Notes: generated by a model not told the origin, from the letters alone. 64,000 nucleotides of DNA from Robiginitomaculum sp. (GCA_021776515.1 JAJFFS010000008.1:1-64000); one strand, 5' to 3'; shown: positions 25,523 to 35,431, counted from the first letter of the stretch. Made by a program: numbers and translations.

Positions 25523-27343
25523 ATGGGCGATCAAAAAAATCTATTTCTCGCCATCGGCTTGTCACTTGTTGTTTTGCTGGTTTACCAGATGCTGGTTGTT
25601 GATCCCGCTGCCCGTCGTCAACGTGCCGCACAAGAGGTTGCCCAAACGCAAAACGTATCGGTGGCACAAAACGACATTGAAGTGGATGCCGGACCCGTTT
25701 TGCTAAGCCGAGAAGATGCGATCGCGGCCCACCAGCGCGTGCGTATTGAAACCCCGGCGCTGGATGGCTCGATCAACCTTGATGGTGCGCGCTTTGATGA
25801 CCTTTTCCTGCGCCAGTTTCGCACCCATCTGGACCCGGCAAGTGCTGAGGTTATGTTATTGGACCCGCGCAAATCCCGGGGTGGGTATTTTACCAATTTT
25901 GGCTGGCGCGCTGCTGATGAGGGTGCCAACAACACACTGCCGGGCCTGAATACGCACTGGACGCTTGTTGCCGGTGAGGTGCTGACACCCGTTACCCCCA
26001 TAACCTTGCAATATAGCTCACCCGAAGGTCTGGTATTTGAACGCCTTATCAGTGTCGATGAACAGTATATGTTCACCATCAGTGACACCGTGCGCAATGA
26101 AGGTACCGCGACCCGCATTATTGCACCAAATGGTATGGTGCGCCGTTATGGCAACCCCACTGAATTATCTGAAAATGCCACCCGCGAAGAAAAAATGAAA
26201 AACCGCTCCGGCTTTATTTTGCACCAAGGCGCGGTTGGGGCTATTGGCGAGAAACTGGTGGAGATCAAATACCGCAAGCTTGCCAAAGATGGTGGTGCCA
26301 AAAACACCGGCACCGGCGGCTGGCTGGGTTTTACCGATAAATATTGGCTTTCTGCCATGGTGCCGCCGCCCGATGCCAGTATCAGTTCCGATATTCGCAC
26401 CTTTACCGGCGTTTCTGGCGACACTGTTTTTGAAGCCTCCTATCAGTTGGATGCCAAGACAATTGCGCCCGGTCAAAGCATATCCGCCGAGAACAGATTT
26501 TTTGCCGGTGCCAAGCAATATAAAGTCCTGCAAGCCTATCAGGAAAACCTGAGTATTACGCGCTTTGACATGTCTATTGACTGGGGCATTTTCTGGTTTT
26601 TGACGCGGCCCTACTTTAATGCACTGGATTTCTTTTATGGTCTTGTTGGTAATTTCGGCATTGCCATTTTGATCCTCACTCTGGTGATCAAAATCATTTT
26701 CTTTCCCATTGCCAACCGCTCTTATGCCTCTATGGCGCGGATGAAGGCCTTGCAGCCCAAAATGGAAGAGCTGCGCGCGCAGTTCAAGGATGAGCCGCAA
26801 CGTATGCAGCAGGAAACCATGGAGCTGTACAAGCGTGAAAAGGTGAACCCGGTTGGCGGGTGCTTGCCCATGCTGTTGCAAATCCCCATCTTTTACGCGC
26901 TTTATAAAACGCTTTATATTTCCATTGAGATGCGCCACGCGCCCTTTTTTGGCTGGGTCAAGGATTTATCCGCGCCAGACCCAACCCATATCGGCAACCT
27001 CTTTGGGCTGATCCCGTGGGATCCCACCGGCATTCCCGTGCTGGGTGCGGTACTGGCCGTTGGCGTCTGGCCATTGCTTATGGGTATCACCATGGCCGCA
27101 CAACAATTGCTAAACCCGCCAGCGCCCGATCCGGTTCAGCGGCGCATTTTCGCCTTCATGCCGGTGATTTTTACCATCATGCTGGCGCCTTTTGCCGCTG
27201 GTCTGGTGATCTATTGGGCATGGAACAATTTTCTCTCGCTGATCCAGCAATATTTCATCACTCGTAAAAATGGTGTCGAAACCCCGTTCGACAAATATCT
27301 GGCAATATTGCTAAACAAGATCGGCAAGGGAGAGGCACGCTGA
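25523..27343 (+). CDS. yidC: Membrane protein insertase YidC
   Basis: Inserts and folds inner-membrane proteins, alone or with Sec. 606 residues, the long Gram-negative form: an N-terminal membrane anchor ([18 protein letters not shown]), a large periplasmic beta domain (about 60-350), then five helices. The conserved core includes [20 protein letters not shown] and [21 protein letters not shown]. The C-terminal segment after LVIYWAWNN is short. It follows rnpA directly; I see no yidD gene between them. Its stop codon overlaps the likely start of engB. Confidence 0.96.
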   Translation: MGDQKNLFLAIGLSLVVLLVYQMLVVDPAARRQRAAQEVAQTQNVSVAQNDIEVDAGPVLLSREDAIAAHQRVRIETPALDGSINLDGARFDDLFLRQFRTHLDPASAEVMLLDPRKSRGGYFTNFGWRAADEGANNTLPGLNTHWTLVAGEVLTPVTPITLQYSSPEGLVFERLISVDEQYMFTISDTVRNEGTATRIIAPNGMVRRYGNPTELSENATREEKMKNRSGFILHQGAVGAIGEKLVEIKYRKLAKDGGAKNTGTGGWLGFTDKYWLSAMVPPPDASISSDIRTFTGVSGDTVFEASYQLDAKTIAPGQSISAENRFFAGAKQYKVLQAYQENLSITRFDMSIDWGIFWFLTRPYFNALDFFYGLVGNFGIAILILTLVIKIIFFPIANRSYASMARMKALQPKMEELRAQFKDEPQRMQQETMELYKREKVNPVGGCLPMLLQIPIFYALYKTLYISIEMRHAPFFGWVKDLSAPDPTHIGNLFGLIPWDPTGIPVLGAVLAVGVWPLLMGITMAAQQLLNPPAPDPVQRRIFAFMPVIFTIMLAPFAAGLVIYWAWNNFLSLIQQYFITRKNGVETPFDKYLAILLNKIGKGEAR

Positions 27344-27975
27344 GCGAGGATGTCTTTGACCCTACGGAACTGGAGGCGGCGCGGGTTTTCTTTGCGCGGC
27401 CCTGCGATTTTGTTCTGGGGGCGGTATCACTTGACAGCTTACCGTCTGGCGATTTGCCCGAAGTGGCTTTTGCCGGACGCTCCAATGTGGGCAAATCCAG
27501 TCTTTTGAACGCGCTGACCAATCGCAAAAATTTGGCCCGTTCATCCAACACGCCGGGACGTACGCGCGAGCTTAATTTTTTCAACCTTGATGAACGCCTG
27601 ATGCTGGCCGATCTGCCGGGTTATGGTTATGCGCGGGCCTCTAAATCTGCCATTGCCGAGTGGAGTGCGCTGACCCGTGATTATTTGCGCGGACGGGCAA
27701 ATTTACGCCGGGTATTTGTCCTGATCGATTCGCGTCACGGCATAAAGGACAGTGATCTGGCGGTGATGAATATGCTTGATGAGGCGGCCACCGTTTACCA
27801 GATAGTTTTGACCAAGCTGGATAAAATCAAAACAAACGAGCGTGATAAAGTAGTGGCAAAGACAGAAAAAGCGATTGAGAAACGCCCGGCGGCTTTTCCG
27901 CGCATCGCAGCCGTTTCAGCGGTTAAAGGCGATGGTATGGCCACATTGCGCGCCGATGTTTTCTCTCTGGTCTAA
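27340..27975 (+). CDS. engB: Ribosome-biogenesis GTPase EngB/YsxC, apparent CTG start
   Basis: GTP-binding protein needed for 50S subunit assembly. Motifs: G1 [10 protein letters not shown]2 region TPGRTRE, G3 DLPGYGYA, G4 TKLD and G5 SAVKG. The track starts at TTG 27454, directly before VAFAGRSN, which would remove the family's N-terminal strand and helix. The frame upstream encodes [17 protein letters not shown] and [14 protein letters not shown], a normal EngB beginning. Between the upstream stop (27265) and 27454 I find no in-frame ATG, GTG or TTG. CTG 27340 overlaps the yidC stop as CTGA and has GGGAGAGG just before it, so it is the best start. It gives 211 residues, a usual length. Confidence 0.9.
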   Translation: MSEDVFDPTELEAARVFFARPCDFVLGAVSLDSLPSGDLPEVAFAGRSNVGKSSLLNALTNRKNLARSSNTPGRTRELNFFNLDERLMLADLPGYGYARASKSAIAEWSALTRDYLRGRANLRRVFVLIDSRHGIKDSDLAVMNMLDEAATVYQIVLTKLDKIKTNERDKVVAKTEKAIEKRPAAFPRIAAVSAVKGDGMATLRADVFSLV

Positions 27976-28026
27976 AGGCTGGAATACACTTATCCTGTTG
28001 GGCCAAATCAGTTTGACGAACCATAT

Positions 28027-29064
28027 ATGCGCACTCATTTTCTATTTCAGGTTTTTGGTTTTTGCCTGCTGGCGTTAATTGCCAGCATGATGCCGGGGCG
28101 TGCCCAGGCGGTCGGGCAAGAGATGTGCAACGAAACCAGCTATATCATTTATCTGGCCACCGGCATTCCCGAAGGCAAAGCCATACGCACCGAAGGGTGG
28201 GCACGTTTGCGCCCGGGTGAATGCCGTATTGTGTTGCCAGCACCGTTCAGCAAAGCGTCGCATTTTGCCTATGGGCATTCCTCTGCGGTTCATGCTGGTG
28301 GTCGCCAGCAATGGGGCGGGCGTGAAACCTTGTGCGTTGACCAGAGCGGTGATTTCTCTTTGGACGGGCATGGGAGTTGCGCTGAACTGGGTCTGCAGAT
28401 GCGCAAGTTTAACGTCATCAATGTCAATCCGCCCAATGGCGGTCGCACCGTTTTATCCGAACCGTCAAACTTTGGTGCGCGCGCTGAGCTTGCCGGCATT
28501 CAACGCTTGCTCAAGGATAATGGATACCCGATGCGGGTTGTTGATGGTTATGATGGACGGCGTACACGCTCTGCGATACGAAAATTTCTGAAAAATCACG
28601 AAATTTCACCAAGACCTGAAAACCCGGGTCTGATTGATGCGCTGGAAGCAGCTGCTAAAGATAATTTGGCGCAAACAGGCTTGCAAATATGTAATAAGAC
28701 GACCGAGGCGGCCTGGACGGCTTTTGGTAGACGCAAAGGAAAAGGCTGGGAAAGCAGGGGATGGTGGCACCTTACCCCGGGGGCTTGCACAACACTTGTG
28801 TCCGGACGGTTTACAGACAAAAATGTTTATATCTACGCCGGGCTTGAGGAGGATGGCATTGAGCGCCCACTAATGGCGGCCAAGGAAAAGTTTTGTGTAT
28901 CTGATATTTTGTTTTCTATTGAAGGGCGGGGAAAGTGTGCTCTGCGAGGTTATTCTGAGCGTAACTTTGCCCTTTACAACAATGAAAGTGGCAAAGGGAT
29001 TGCCATTGACCTTGTCATAGAAGATTTTGCCAAAACTGATGTGGTGGCGGGGTTGCGGAAATGA
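28027..29064 (+). CDS. Exported protein: DUF1036, peptidoglycan-binding-like domain, second DUF1036
   Basis: 345 residues with a signal peptide (FCLLALIASMMPGRAQA). Two copies of the alphaproteobacterial DUF1036 fold are visible. The first is about 33-120 (MCNETSYIIYLATG, then GWARLRPGECRIVL). The second is about 220-330 (ICNKTTEAAWTAFG, then GWWHLTPGACTTLV). Between them, at about 150-195, is a peptidoglycan-binding-1-like repeat (IQRLLKDNGYPMRVVDGYDG, then TRSAIRKFL). Each DUF1036 copy has matched Cys residues that could form disulfides. The function is unknown; the middle domain suggests that the protein sits at the cell wall. Its stop overlaps the next gene. Confidence 0.82.
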   Translation: MRTHFLFQVFGFCLLALIASMMPGRAQAVGQEMCNETSYIIYLATGIPEGKAIRTEGWARLRPGECRIVLPAPFSKASHFAYGHSSAVHAGGRQQWGGRETLCVDQSGDFSLDGHGSCAELGLQMRKFNVINVNPPNGGRTVLSEPSNFGARAELAGIQRLLKDNGYPMRVVDGYDGRRTRSAIRKFLKNHEISPRPENPGLIDALEAAAKDNLAQTGLQICNKTTEAAWTAFGRRKGKGWESRGWWHLTPGACTTLVSGRFTDKNVYIYAGLEEDGIERPLMAAKEKFCVSDILFSIEGRGKCALRGYSERNFALYNNESGKGIAIDLVIEDFAKTDVVAGLRK

Positions 29065-29759
29065 AAAAACGACTGCGTCAGACCCGCGAATGGGTGTTTG
29101 ATCTTGATAACACGCTTTATCCGCCTGAATCTGACCTGTTTGCACAGATTGACCAGCGGATGACACAATATGTCTCCGAACTGCTGGACTTGCCGCCTGT
29201 TCAGGCCCGCAAGATACAAAAGGCCTGGTATGCCGAACATGGCACAACCATGAGCGGCCTGATCAACAACCATGACATCGAGCCGGACGGCTATCTCGAC
29301 TTTGTTCACGATATTGACCTGTCCCCGCTTGATGTAGACCTCGGTCTTCATGCGGCGATCACCGCCCTGCCAGGCCGCAAGATTGTATTTACCAATGGCT
29401 CACGTGGTCATGCCAGCCGCGTTCTTGGTGCCCGGGGGCTGGATGGTGTTTTTGATGAGGTCATCGGTATTGAAGACACCGGTTATGTACCAAAACCGCA
29501 AGCACCCGCCTATACGCATTTGCTGGAAACGGTGAATGTCAAACCGGAACGCGCCGCCTTTATCGAGGACATGGCCCGCAACCTTGAACCTGCCCACGCA
29601 CTGGGCTTTGTTACCATTTTGGTGCATTCACAAAAAGACTGGAGTCATGAGCCGGAAGGCGCCCGCCCGGCCAGTGCCGATGATGAACACGACCACGTAC
29701 ATTTTACCACCGGGGATCTGGCCGGATTTCTGGTTGATGCCATAAAAGAAGAGGAATAA
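29061..29759 (+). CDS. HAD-family pyrimidine 5'-nucleotidase
   Basis: 232 residues. The HAD motifs are FDLDNTLYP (nucleophile Asp and acid/base Asp), TNGSRGHA (motif II), the Lys in VPKPQAPAY (motif III) and [11 protein letters not shown] (motif IV). The helical cap between motifs I and II and the overall pattern match the SDT1/YrfG-like pyrimidine nucleotidase group common in alphaproteobacteria. It probably removes phosphate from nucleoside monophosphates in the cytoplasm. It overlaps the DUF1036 gene by four bases and lies 7 bases before dapD, so it is in the same operon. Confidence 0.87.
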   Translation: MKKRLRQTREWVFDLDNTLYPPESDLFAQIDQRMTQYVSELLDLPPVQARKIQKAWYAEHGTTMSGLINNHDIEPDGYLDFVHDIDLSPLDVDLGLHAAITALPGRKIVFTNGSRGHASRVLGARGLDGVFDEVIGIEDTGYVPKPQAPAYTHLLETVNVKPERAAFIEDMARNLEPAHALGFVTILVHSQKDWSHEPEGARPASADDEHDHVHFTTGDLAGFLVDAIKEEE

Positions 29760-29766
29760 TTCTGTA

Positions 29767-30579
29767 ATGGATACAGAACAGCTGGAAACGGCAATTCACA
29801 CTATTTGGGACAGTAATGACGCGGGGGCCGAAGCAAAGGCCACGGTCAAACTGGTTATTAATGCGCTTGATCAGGGTGCCCTTCGTGTTGCGGAATCCGA
29901 TGGCGCAGGCGGCTGGATCACTCACGCCTGGCTTAAAAAGGCCGTGCTGCTAAGTTTCAAGCTCAATAAAATGCAGGTTTTTGAACAGCCCGGCCTTGGA
30001 AATTCCTGGGACAAGGTCGCTTTGAAAACGGCAGGTTGGGGTGAGGATGACTTTGCCCGGGCCGGGTTTCGCATGGTGCCCCCCGCCACAGTGCGCCATG
30101 GTGCCTATATCGCGCCGGGTGCCGTGTTAATGCCGTCTTATGTCAATATCGGTGCCTATGTGGGCGAGGGAACCATGATTGATACCTGGGCCTCTGTCGG
30201 CTCGTGCGCGCAAGTGGGGGCGCATTGCCACATTTCTGCTGGCACGGGGATTGGCGGCGTGTTGGAACCCTTGCAGGCCAATCCGGTCATCATCGAGGAC
30301 AATGTATTTGTTGGTGCCCGCTCTGAAGTGGTTGAGGGCGTCATTGTGCGCACCGGCTCGGTTTTGGCCATGGGGGTCTTTATTACCAAAAGCACCAAGA
30401 TTGTTGACCGGGCCAGCGGCGAAATTCGCTATGGTGAAGTACCGCCGTTCTCGGTGGTCGTGCCGGGCAGTTTGCCCGACCCCAAAGGCGGGCCATCTTT
30501 GGCCTGTGCGGTTATTGTTAAAACCGTAGATGAGCGTACCCGCGCGAAAACCGCGATTAACGATCTGTTGCGAGAGTAA
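29767..30579 (+). CDS. dapD: Tetrahydrodipicolinate N-succinyltransferase
   Basis: Succinylates tetrahydrodipicolinate in the diaminopimelate/lysine pathway, using succinyl-CoA. 270 residues. An N-terminal helical domain (to about 100) is followed by a left-handed beta helix of hexapeptide repeats, including [20 protein letters not shown] and [36 protein letters not shown] is a DapD hallmark. The C-terminal part closes with the acyl-carrier-binding region ([11 protein letters not shown]). Length is typical. thyA starts 3 bases after its stop. Confidence 0.96.
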   Translation: MDTEQLETAIHTIWDSNDAGAEAKATVKLVINALDQGALRVAESDGAGGWITHAWLKKAVLLSFKLNKMQVFEQPGLGNSWDKVALKTAGWGEDDFARAGFRMVPPATVRHGAYIAPGAVLMPSYVNIGAYVGEGTMIDTWASVGSCAQVGAHCHISAGTGIGGVLEPLQANPVIIEDNVFVGARSEVVEGVIVRTGSVLAMGVFITKSTKIVDRASGEIRYGEVPPFSVVVPGSLPDPKGGPSLACAVIVKTVDERTRAKTAINDLLRE

Positions 30580-30582
30580 AGA

Positions 30583-31377
30583 ATGCAGCCCTATTTGGAC
30601 CTTTTACGCGATGTCTATGAGCACGGTGTTGAGCGAGGTGACCGCACCGGCACCGGCACACGCGGGGTGTTTGGACGGCAGGTCCGCTTTGACCTTCATG
30701 ACGGCTTTCCCATGCTGACCACCAAAAAACTGCATCTGAAATCCATTATTCATGAGCTTTTATGGTTCCTCAAAGGCAGTACCAATGTTGCTTATTTGCG
30801 CGAAAACGGTGTGCGTATATGGGATGAATGGGCCGATGAAAATGGTGATCTGGGCCCGGTTTATGGCAAGCAATGGCGAAGCTGGGCCGCCCCTGACGGG
30901 CGCGTGATTGACCAAATAACCGGCGCTCTTGCGCAAATACGTGACACCCCTCATTCGCGCCGCATCATTGTCTCGGCGTGGAACCCGGCCGATATGGACA
31001 CAATGGCCCTGCCGCCCTGTCATTGTCTGTTTCAGTTTTTTGTCGCCGAGGGGAAATTGTCCTGTCAGTTGTATCAACGCTCTGCCGATATTTTTCTGGG
31101 TGTACCGTTTAATATCGCCTCTTACGCACTGCTGACCTTGATGATGGCGCAGGTCACGGGGCTTAAACCTGGTGAGTTTGTGCACAGCTTTGGTGATTTG
31201 CACCTGTACCTTAATCATCTGGATCAGGCCGAGGAACAGCTGAGCCGAACACCGCTTTCTTTGCCGCAAATGACCATCAATAAGAACGTCACCGACCTGT
31301 TTGCCTTTACCTATGATGATTTTACGCTCAGCGATTATGCGCCGCAGCCCCACATCGCCGCCAAGGTTGCGGTTTAG
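30583..31377 (+). CDS. thyA: Thymidylate synthase
   Basis: Makes dTMP from dUMP with methylene-tetrahydrofolate. 264 residues, the classical ThyA length. [14 protein letters not shown] (phosphate and folate loops), [15 protein letters not shown], the nucleophile region [30 protein letters not shown] and [12 protein letters not shown] are all as expected. It follows dapD closely. Its product dihydrofolate is recycled by FolA, which is encoded about 550 bases downstream on the same strand; a convergent transporter gene lies between. Confidence 0.97.
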   Translation: MQPYLDLLRDVYEHGVERGDRTGTGTRGVFGRQVRFDLHDGFPMLTTKKLHLKSIIHELLWFLKGSTNVAYLRENGVRIWDEWADENGDLGPVYGKQWRSWAAPDGRVIDQITGALAQIRDTPHSRRIIVSAWNPADMDTMALPPCHCLFQFFVAEGKLSCQLYQRSADIFLGVPFNIASYALLTLMMAQVTGLKPGEFVHSFGDLHLYLNHLDQAEEQLSRTPLSLPQMTINKNVTDLFAFTYDDFTLSDYAPQPHIAAKVAV

Positions 31378-31898
31378 CTTTCCTTGCGCTCGCCGCGCCA
31401 AACCACCCAGGACACCACAACGGCCCCCACCATCTTGCCCGCCACCGACATCACAATATTGGCCAGAGTGAACGAGCCTGTACGGATGAAATTCGCGCCG
31501 TAAAGAAAGGCTGTGCTATCTATCGGTGCGGCAATGAGGCTGGAAACAAACACCCGGCGCGATAATGGCCATTTGGTAAACGTAAAAATTGCCCAATCGA
31601 CCAGTTCGGCAATGGCAAAGGCCGCACCAGAGGCCAGGGCCAGTTCCGGCCCGGCCAGCCATACCGTCAGACCCAGGGCGATGACCATGGCGATAAGCAC
31701 ACGGTGACCAATTTCACGCTGGGCAAAATCGCGCACCACCAGCACCAGCCCGGTCACCACCGTCACCGGATTAAACGACCAACCCTCCATCAAGGTTATG
31801 TTGGGCGCCCAGGTAAACGACCAGTTCACCAGGGGAATGATGGCAATATAAACCAGCGTCCATTTGATCGCGCCCATGCGCGTGATAAGAGGGGGCAT
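31374..31898 (-). CDS. VUT family transporter (possible queuosine-precursor transporter)
   Basis: 174 residues with five or six membrane helices. [16 protein letters not shown] and [13 protein letters not shown], then the [14 protein letters not shown] region, are the VUT (PF02592) signatures. Some members (YhhQ) import queuosine precursors; the substrate here is inferred only from the family. It is convergent with thyA, with a four-base overlap of stops, and divergent from folA across a short gap. Confidence 0.82.
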   Translation of the reverse strand: MPPLITRMGAIKWTLVYIAIIPLVNWSFTWAPNITLMEGWSFNPVTVVTGLVLVVRDFAQREIGHRVLIAMVIALGLTVWLAGPELALASGAAFAIAELVDWAIFTFTKWPLSRRVFVSSLIAAPIDSTAFLYGANFIRTGSFTLANIVMSVAGKMVGAVVVSWVVWRGERKES

Positions 31899-31932
31899 AT
31901 CGTTTCCTTTAAAAGCAATTTGAACCTAACCG

Positions 31933-32457
31933 ATGAAACCCGAAGATAAAATACGTCTATCCCTGATTGTCGCCCGCGCCAGAAACGGGGTCATCGGTCA
32001 TCAGGGCAAAATGCCCTGGCGTATCGCTTCGGAAATGGCGCATTTCAAACGCACGACGTTAGGCAAGCCCGTGTTGATGGGACGTAAAACATGGGACTCG
32101 CTTCACACCCGGCCTTTGCCAGGGCGAGATAATCTGGTGCTGACACGCGATAAAACCTATAAAGCGATTGGTGCAGAATGTTTTACTGACTTTGAAACCA
32201 TGCACGCACGCAGTGTGGCTTTGGCGCGAGCCTGTGGTGCGAATGAGGTTATGGTTATTGGCGGTGCCATGCTCTATGCGTGCGCGCTGCCGTTTGCAGA
32301 CCGGGTCTATCTCACTGAAATTGATGCAGACTTTCCAGGAGATGCCTGGTTCGCTGATCTTGACCCGTTGCAATGGTGTTTATCATCTATTTCTCCTGCA
32401 CAGCAAAAAAACCCAGATGAACCCCCATATTCTATCAAAACATTCAACTTTTTATAA
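31933..32457 (+). CDS. folA: Dihydrofolate reductase
   Basis: Reduces dihydrofolate to tetrahydrofolate with NADPH. 174 residues. IVARARNGVIGHQGKMPW contains the Met20-loop region; the acidic substrate-binding position follows in SEMAHFKRTT. VLMGRKTWDSL binds NADPH, LTRD is the second NADPH strand, and VMVIGGAMLYA is the typical glycine strand. It is close to thyA, which generates its substrate. AT-rich intergenic DNA begins at its stop. Confidence 0.95.
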   Translation: MKPEDKIRLSLIVARARNGVIGHQGKMPWRIASEMAHFKRTTLGKPVLMGRKTWDSLHTRPLPGRDNLVLTRDKTYKAIGAECFTDFETMHARSVALARACGANEVMVIGGAMLYACALPFADRVYLTEIDADFPGDAWFADLDPLQWCLSSISPAQQKNPDEPPYSIKTFNFL

Positions 32458-32772
32458 AAATAATAAATTTACAACCAGAGATATAGTTTCGACTAAATGA
32501 CGCAGATGGCATGCCAAACCGTATTTTAATACAACGATGAAAAATTGAATTGTTGGTTTAATACTATAAATAATTATGTTTATAGTGTTTTTTTAAAAAA
32601 CATAATTCGAAGAAAAATACAATTTGTATTTTAATGTATGTTTTTAGTTCATAACTATAAGAAATTATTTAATTAACAACAACATAAAATATTACCACAA
32701 TTGGAATAACTTATTTATCTAGGTTGAAAAAAATATTTAACTGCTGTTAAAGTTAATTCGGGAGAATTGTTA
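32458..32772. other. AT-rich intergenic region with palindromes
   Basis: This gene-free stretch of about 315 bases is far more AT-rich than its surroundings. It holds a G-T7-A6-C palindrome (32587-32601) and the perfect 9+1+9 inverted repeat AAAATACAATTTGTATTTT (32614-32632). These could be a folA terminator on one side and operator-like sites for the ribbon-helix-helix gene on the other. I see no RNA gene in it. Confidence 0.5.
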
Positions 32773-33090
32773 GTGCTTATAAAAAAATCTCTTTCGATTT
32801 CTGGTCATCGCACCTCATTAGCGCTTGAACCCGAATTTTGGGCAGTGCTGGAGCAGACAGCATTGACAGAAGGTAAGCCCGTGGCTCGTCTTGTTGCGCA
32901 AATCGATAAGTCCCGCGAGGAAAGTAACGAGAAAAGCGGCCTTGCAAGTGCTGTCAGGGTCTGGTTGTTTCATCGGAAGGCTTCGCAGGTACCCCGGCAA
33001 GGCACAAACCATTCTGCACCACAAAAGCAATGGTGCTACAAATGTGGTACTCTTTCAGAGTTTTGTGATACAACGAGCGAGAGGGAATAA
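32773..33090 (+). CDS. Ribbon-helix-helix domain protein
   Basis: 105 residues from GTG 32773, placed about 8 bases after GGGAG; the track's TTG 32767 is too close to that site. The N-terminal 65 residues match the RHH_4 family (PF13467): SLSISGHRTSLALEPEFWAVL, VARLVAQIDKSR, GLASAVRVWLF. Such proteins are small DNA-binding or accessory regulators common in alphaproteobacteria. The C-terminal tail includes a CYKCG pair of cysteines and is not typical. It follows the AT-rich palindromic region, which may include its own operator. Confidence 0.72.
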   Translation: MLIKKSLSISGHRTSLALEPEFWAVLEQTALTEGKPVARLVAQIDKSREESNEKSGLASAVRVWLFHRKASQVPRQGTNHSAPQKQWCYKCGTLSEFCDTTSERE

Positions 33091-33251
33091 GCGTCTCGTA
33101 AAAACTGTAAAATATTGAAATTTGATCTTGCTATTTTAAGATATTCATAAGCACAACGAAGAAAAACACGGCGTAATGTAAAAAACGCCTAAAATCTGAC
33201 AAGATAGACGTTATAGTGTGTATTCTGACAGGTAAAATTGTGGGGACACAC

Positions 33252-34169
33252 ATGAATAATGCCAACACGCACAGGATCCGTTTTACCGGGCCAAGCCAAT
33301 ATCTAACATGGATGTTGGGGTTTTTAGGCCTGGTCGGAGCGCTGGTTTATGCCCTGCAAACCGAGATACTTCTGGCGTTTGAAAGCAACCGCGCCATTAA
33401 CGGCCTCATCATCGTGGTGTTTGTGGTTGCTGTTCTTTACACCTTTCGCCAGACCCTCGCCATTGGTCCTGCGGCACGGTGGGTCCGCCGACTGACGGCT
33501 GCTGATGATTTTTCCAACTTACATCGTCCACCAGGGCTGATAGCCCCCATGGCGGTGCTGTTATCGGAAACGCCGGGACATTTGAAATTATCCTCCGCCT
33601 CAACCCGGTCCATACTGGATGCGGTTTCATCGCGTATGGCAGAGTCCGGGGAAATCACCCGGTATCTCGGACGGCTGTTGATTTTTCTGGGGTTGTTGGG
33701 GACGTTTTGGGGGTTGTTACAAACCGTCAGCTCCGTTGGTTCTGCGGTTAGCGCGCTATCCGGATCAGCAGGCGGAGAGGAAGATATACTAAAGCTAATG
33801 CAAGCGCTGGAAGAGCCTATCAAGGGCATGGGCACTGCGTTTTCCTCATCTTTGTTCGGGCTTGCCGGATCTTTGGTTATTGGCTTTCTGGATCTGCAAG
33901 CTGGCCAGGCACAAAATCGTTTCTTTAACGAGATCGAAGACTGGACCGCAACGATCAGTCGTGTGGCTGTGGCGGGTAAAGAGGCAGACCCCGGAAGTCC
34001 GGCCTATACGTCGGCTTTGCTGGAGCAGTCAGCAGAAAATATCTCGGCACTGGAAAAGGTTATCCGCCAAAGCGAAGAGCATCGTGCGGCAGGAATAGAA
34101 GCGGTGCGTGAGGAGATAAAAATCCTGACCAAGACCATGATAACCTTGTCACGAGGTGAGAGACTCTAA
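33252..34169 (+). CDS. MotA/TolQ/ExbB-type proton-channel protein
   Basis: 305 residues from ATG 33252; the track's start 12 codons earlier lacks a ribosome site. Four membrane segments: about 15-33, 45-60, 145-165 and 205-225. The third, RLLIFLGLLGTFWGLLQTV, and GMGTAFSSSLFGLAGSLVIG carry the MotA/ExbB family helices that surround the proton path. A charged C-terminal helix follows. There are no flagellar genes nearby. It overlaps by one base the OmpA-like partner gene, making a two-gene stator-like unit. Confidence 0.85.
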   Translation: MNNANTHRIRFTGPSQYLTWMLGFLGLVGALVYALQTEILLAFESNRAINGLIIVVFVVAVLYTFRQTLAIGPAARWVRRLTAADDFSNLHRPPGLIAPMAVLLSETPGHLKLSSASTRSILDAVSSRMAESGEITRYLGRLLIFLGLLGTFWGLLQTVSSVGSAVSALSGSAGGEEDILKLMQALEEPIKGMGTAFSSSLFGLAGSLVIGFLDLQAGQAQNRFFNEIEDWTATISRVAVAGKEADPGSPAYTSALLEQSAENISALEKVIRQSEEHRAAGIEAVREEIKILTKTMITLSRGERL

Positions 34170-35176
34170 TGGCTGGTCCGCGACTATCGCGGCGCGGGGC
34201 CGGGGCCGAGGACTATTGGCCGGGCTTCGTTGATGCGTTGGCAACGCTGTTGCTGGTGGTGGTGTTTCTGTTATCACTGTTTATTGCCGCGCAGTTTACG
34301 CTGGGCCGGGCGCTCTCAGACCGCGATGCGGAGTTATCGCGCCTGAACACACGGTTGTCTGATCTTGCCAATATGCTGGCACTGGAACAGGACAAGAATA
34401 ATAGCGCACAGGAACGCATCGCCTTGTTGCTGGTCACGCTGGAGAAGAAAAACACCGAAGTTGATACTTTGAATGCCGCGCTGGCAGGCGCGCAAGAGGC
34501 ATCACTGGGAATACAAACAGCACTTGATGAGGAAAAGGAAATTTCGCAACAGGCTCGTGATGAGATCGTTACCCTGAACGCGCAGATCGCGGCCCTGAAC
34601 GCGCAACTGGCGCAGCTTAATGCAGCCCTGGAGGCAGCAGAGCTGTTGGACAAAAAGCAAAAAACCCAGATCGTCAATCTGGGTAAACGCCTGAATGCGG
34701 CACTGGCGCAAAAAGTTTCAGAGCTGGCGCGTTACAAGTCCGAATTTTTTGGTCGTCTGCTGGAGGTTCTGGGCGATCGTGAGGGCGTGCGTGTGGTTGG
34801 TGATCGATTTGTCTTTGAAACTGATGTCTTGTTTGCCTCCGGATCGGCAGAACTGAACCCGGATGGTGAACAATCGCTGGCGCAAATTGCTGCGGCCATC
34901 ATCTCTGTATCAGAAGAAATTCCCGCCGATGTTGCCTGGGTCATCAGGGTTGATGGTCATACTGACAGCATTCCTATCCGCACCGGCTATGCCTCTAATT
35001 GGGAACTATCGGCGGCAAGGGCCATCTCTGTGGTGAAGTTTTTCATCCGCGCTGGTGTGCCACCAAAGCGCCTGGTCGCGGCGGGGTTTGGTCAATTTCA
35101 CCCCATAGACCGTGGTCGTTCTGTCCAGGCTCTGGCACGTAATCGGCGTATAGAACTGAAAATGGATGCGCGATAG
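34169..35176 (+). CDS. MotB-like protein: membrane anchor, coiled coil, OmpA domain
   Basis: 335 residues. One membrane helix near the N-terminus (VDALATLLLVVVFLLSLFIA), with an Asp positioned as in MotB proton channels. A long coiled coil (about 50-185) with repeated TLNAQIAALNAQLAQLNAAL is followed by an OmpA-like peptidoglycan-binding domain (VLFASGSAELNPDG, RVDGHTDSIPI, LSAARAISVVKFF, ARNRRIELK). The coiled coil is much longer than in flagellar MotB, so it probably reaches the cell wall from a different complex. It is coupled to the MotA-like gene. The function is inferred, not known. Confidence 0.85.
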   Translation: MAGPRLSRRGAGAEDYWPGFVDALATLLLVVVFLLSLFIAAQFTLGRALSDRDAELSRLNTRLSDLANMLALEQDKNNSAQERIALLLVTLEKKNTEVDTLNAALAGAQEASLGIQTALDEEKEISQQARDEIVTLNAQIAALNAQLAQLNAALEAAELLDKKQKTQIVNLGKRLNAALAQKVSELARYKSEFFGRLLEVLGDREGVRVVGDRFVFETDVLFASGSAELNPDGEQSLAQIAAAIISVSEEIPADVAWVIRVDGHTDSIPIRTGYASNWELSAARAISVVKFFIRAGVPPKRLVAAGFGQFHPIDRGRSVQALARNRRIELKMDAR

Positions 35177-35263
35177 TCTCCTCAGAGCCCAAAGCGCGAT
35201 TGCGCGTCGGCCTTATCGGCCGCCCCGTCGGAGGCGCTTTTTCGCGCCGCGAGACAGAAGTAA

Positions 35264-35354
35264 TGGCGGTGAGAGTGGGATTCGAACCCACGAGACGGGA
35301 ACACCGCCTACACGCTTTCCAAGCGTGCGCCTTCGACCACTCGGCCACCTCACC
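35264..35354 (-). tRNA. tRNA-Ser(GGA)
   Basis: Minus strand: acceptor GGTGAGG/TCTCACC, anticodon stem-loop ACGCTTGGAAAGCGT with anticodon GGA, a long variable arm (GTAGGCGGTGTTCCCGTCTC), T arm GTGGG TTCGAAT CCCAC, discriminator G and an encoded CCA. 91 bases, class II as expected for serine. A small GGCGC/GCGCC hairpin (35233-35248) lies just beyond its 3' end. Confidence 0.96.
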
Positions 35355-35431
35355 TGCGCCGCGCACTATACGCATGAAGGGCTGTGCCGCAAGGCGTCCT
35401 TAGGTGCAGATTGCACCTCAACACCCAAGGT

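Noticed and set aside
26165-26938. 257-residue minus-strand ORF
   Set aside because: It lies wholly inside yidC, whose frame has clear family motifs. The translation looks like an antisense shadow.
33252-35176. Zorya-type defence system
   Set aside because: The MotA/MotB-like pair resembles ZorA/ZorB in outline, but the neighbours are tRNA-Ser and a GntP permease. No helicase or nuclease gene of such a system is present.
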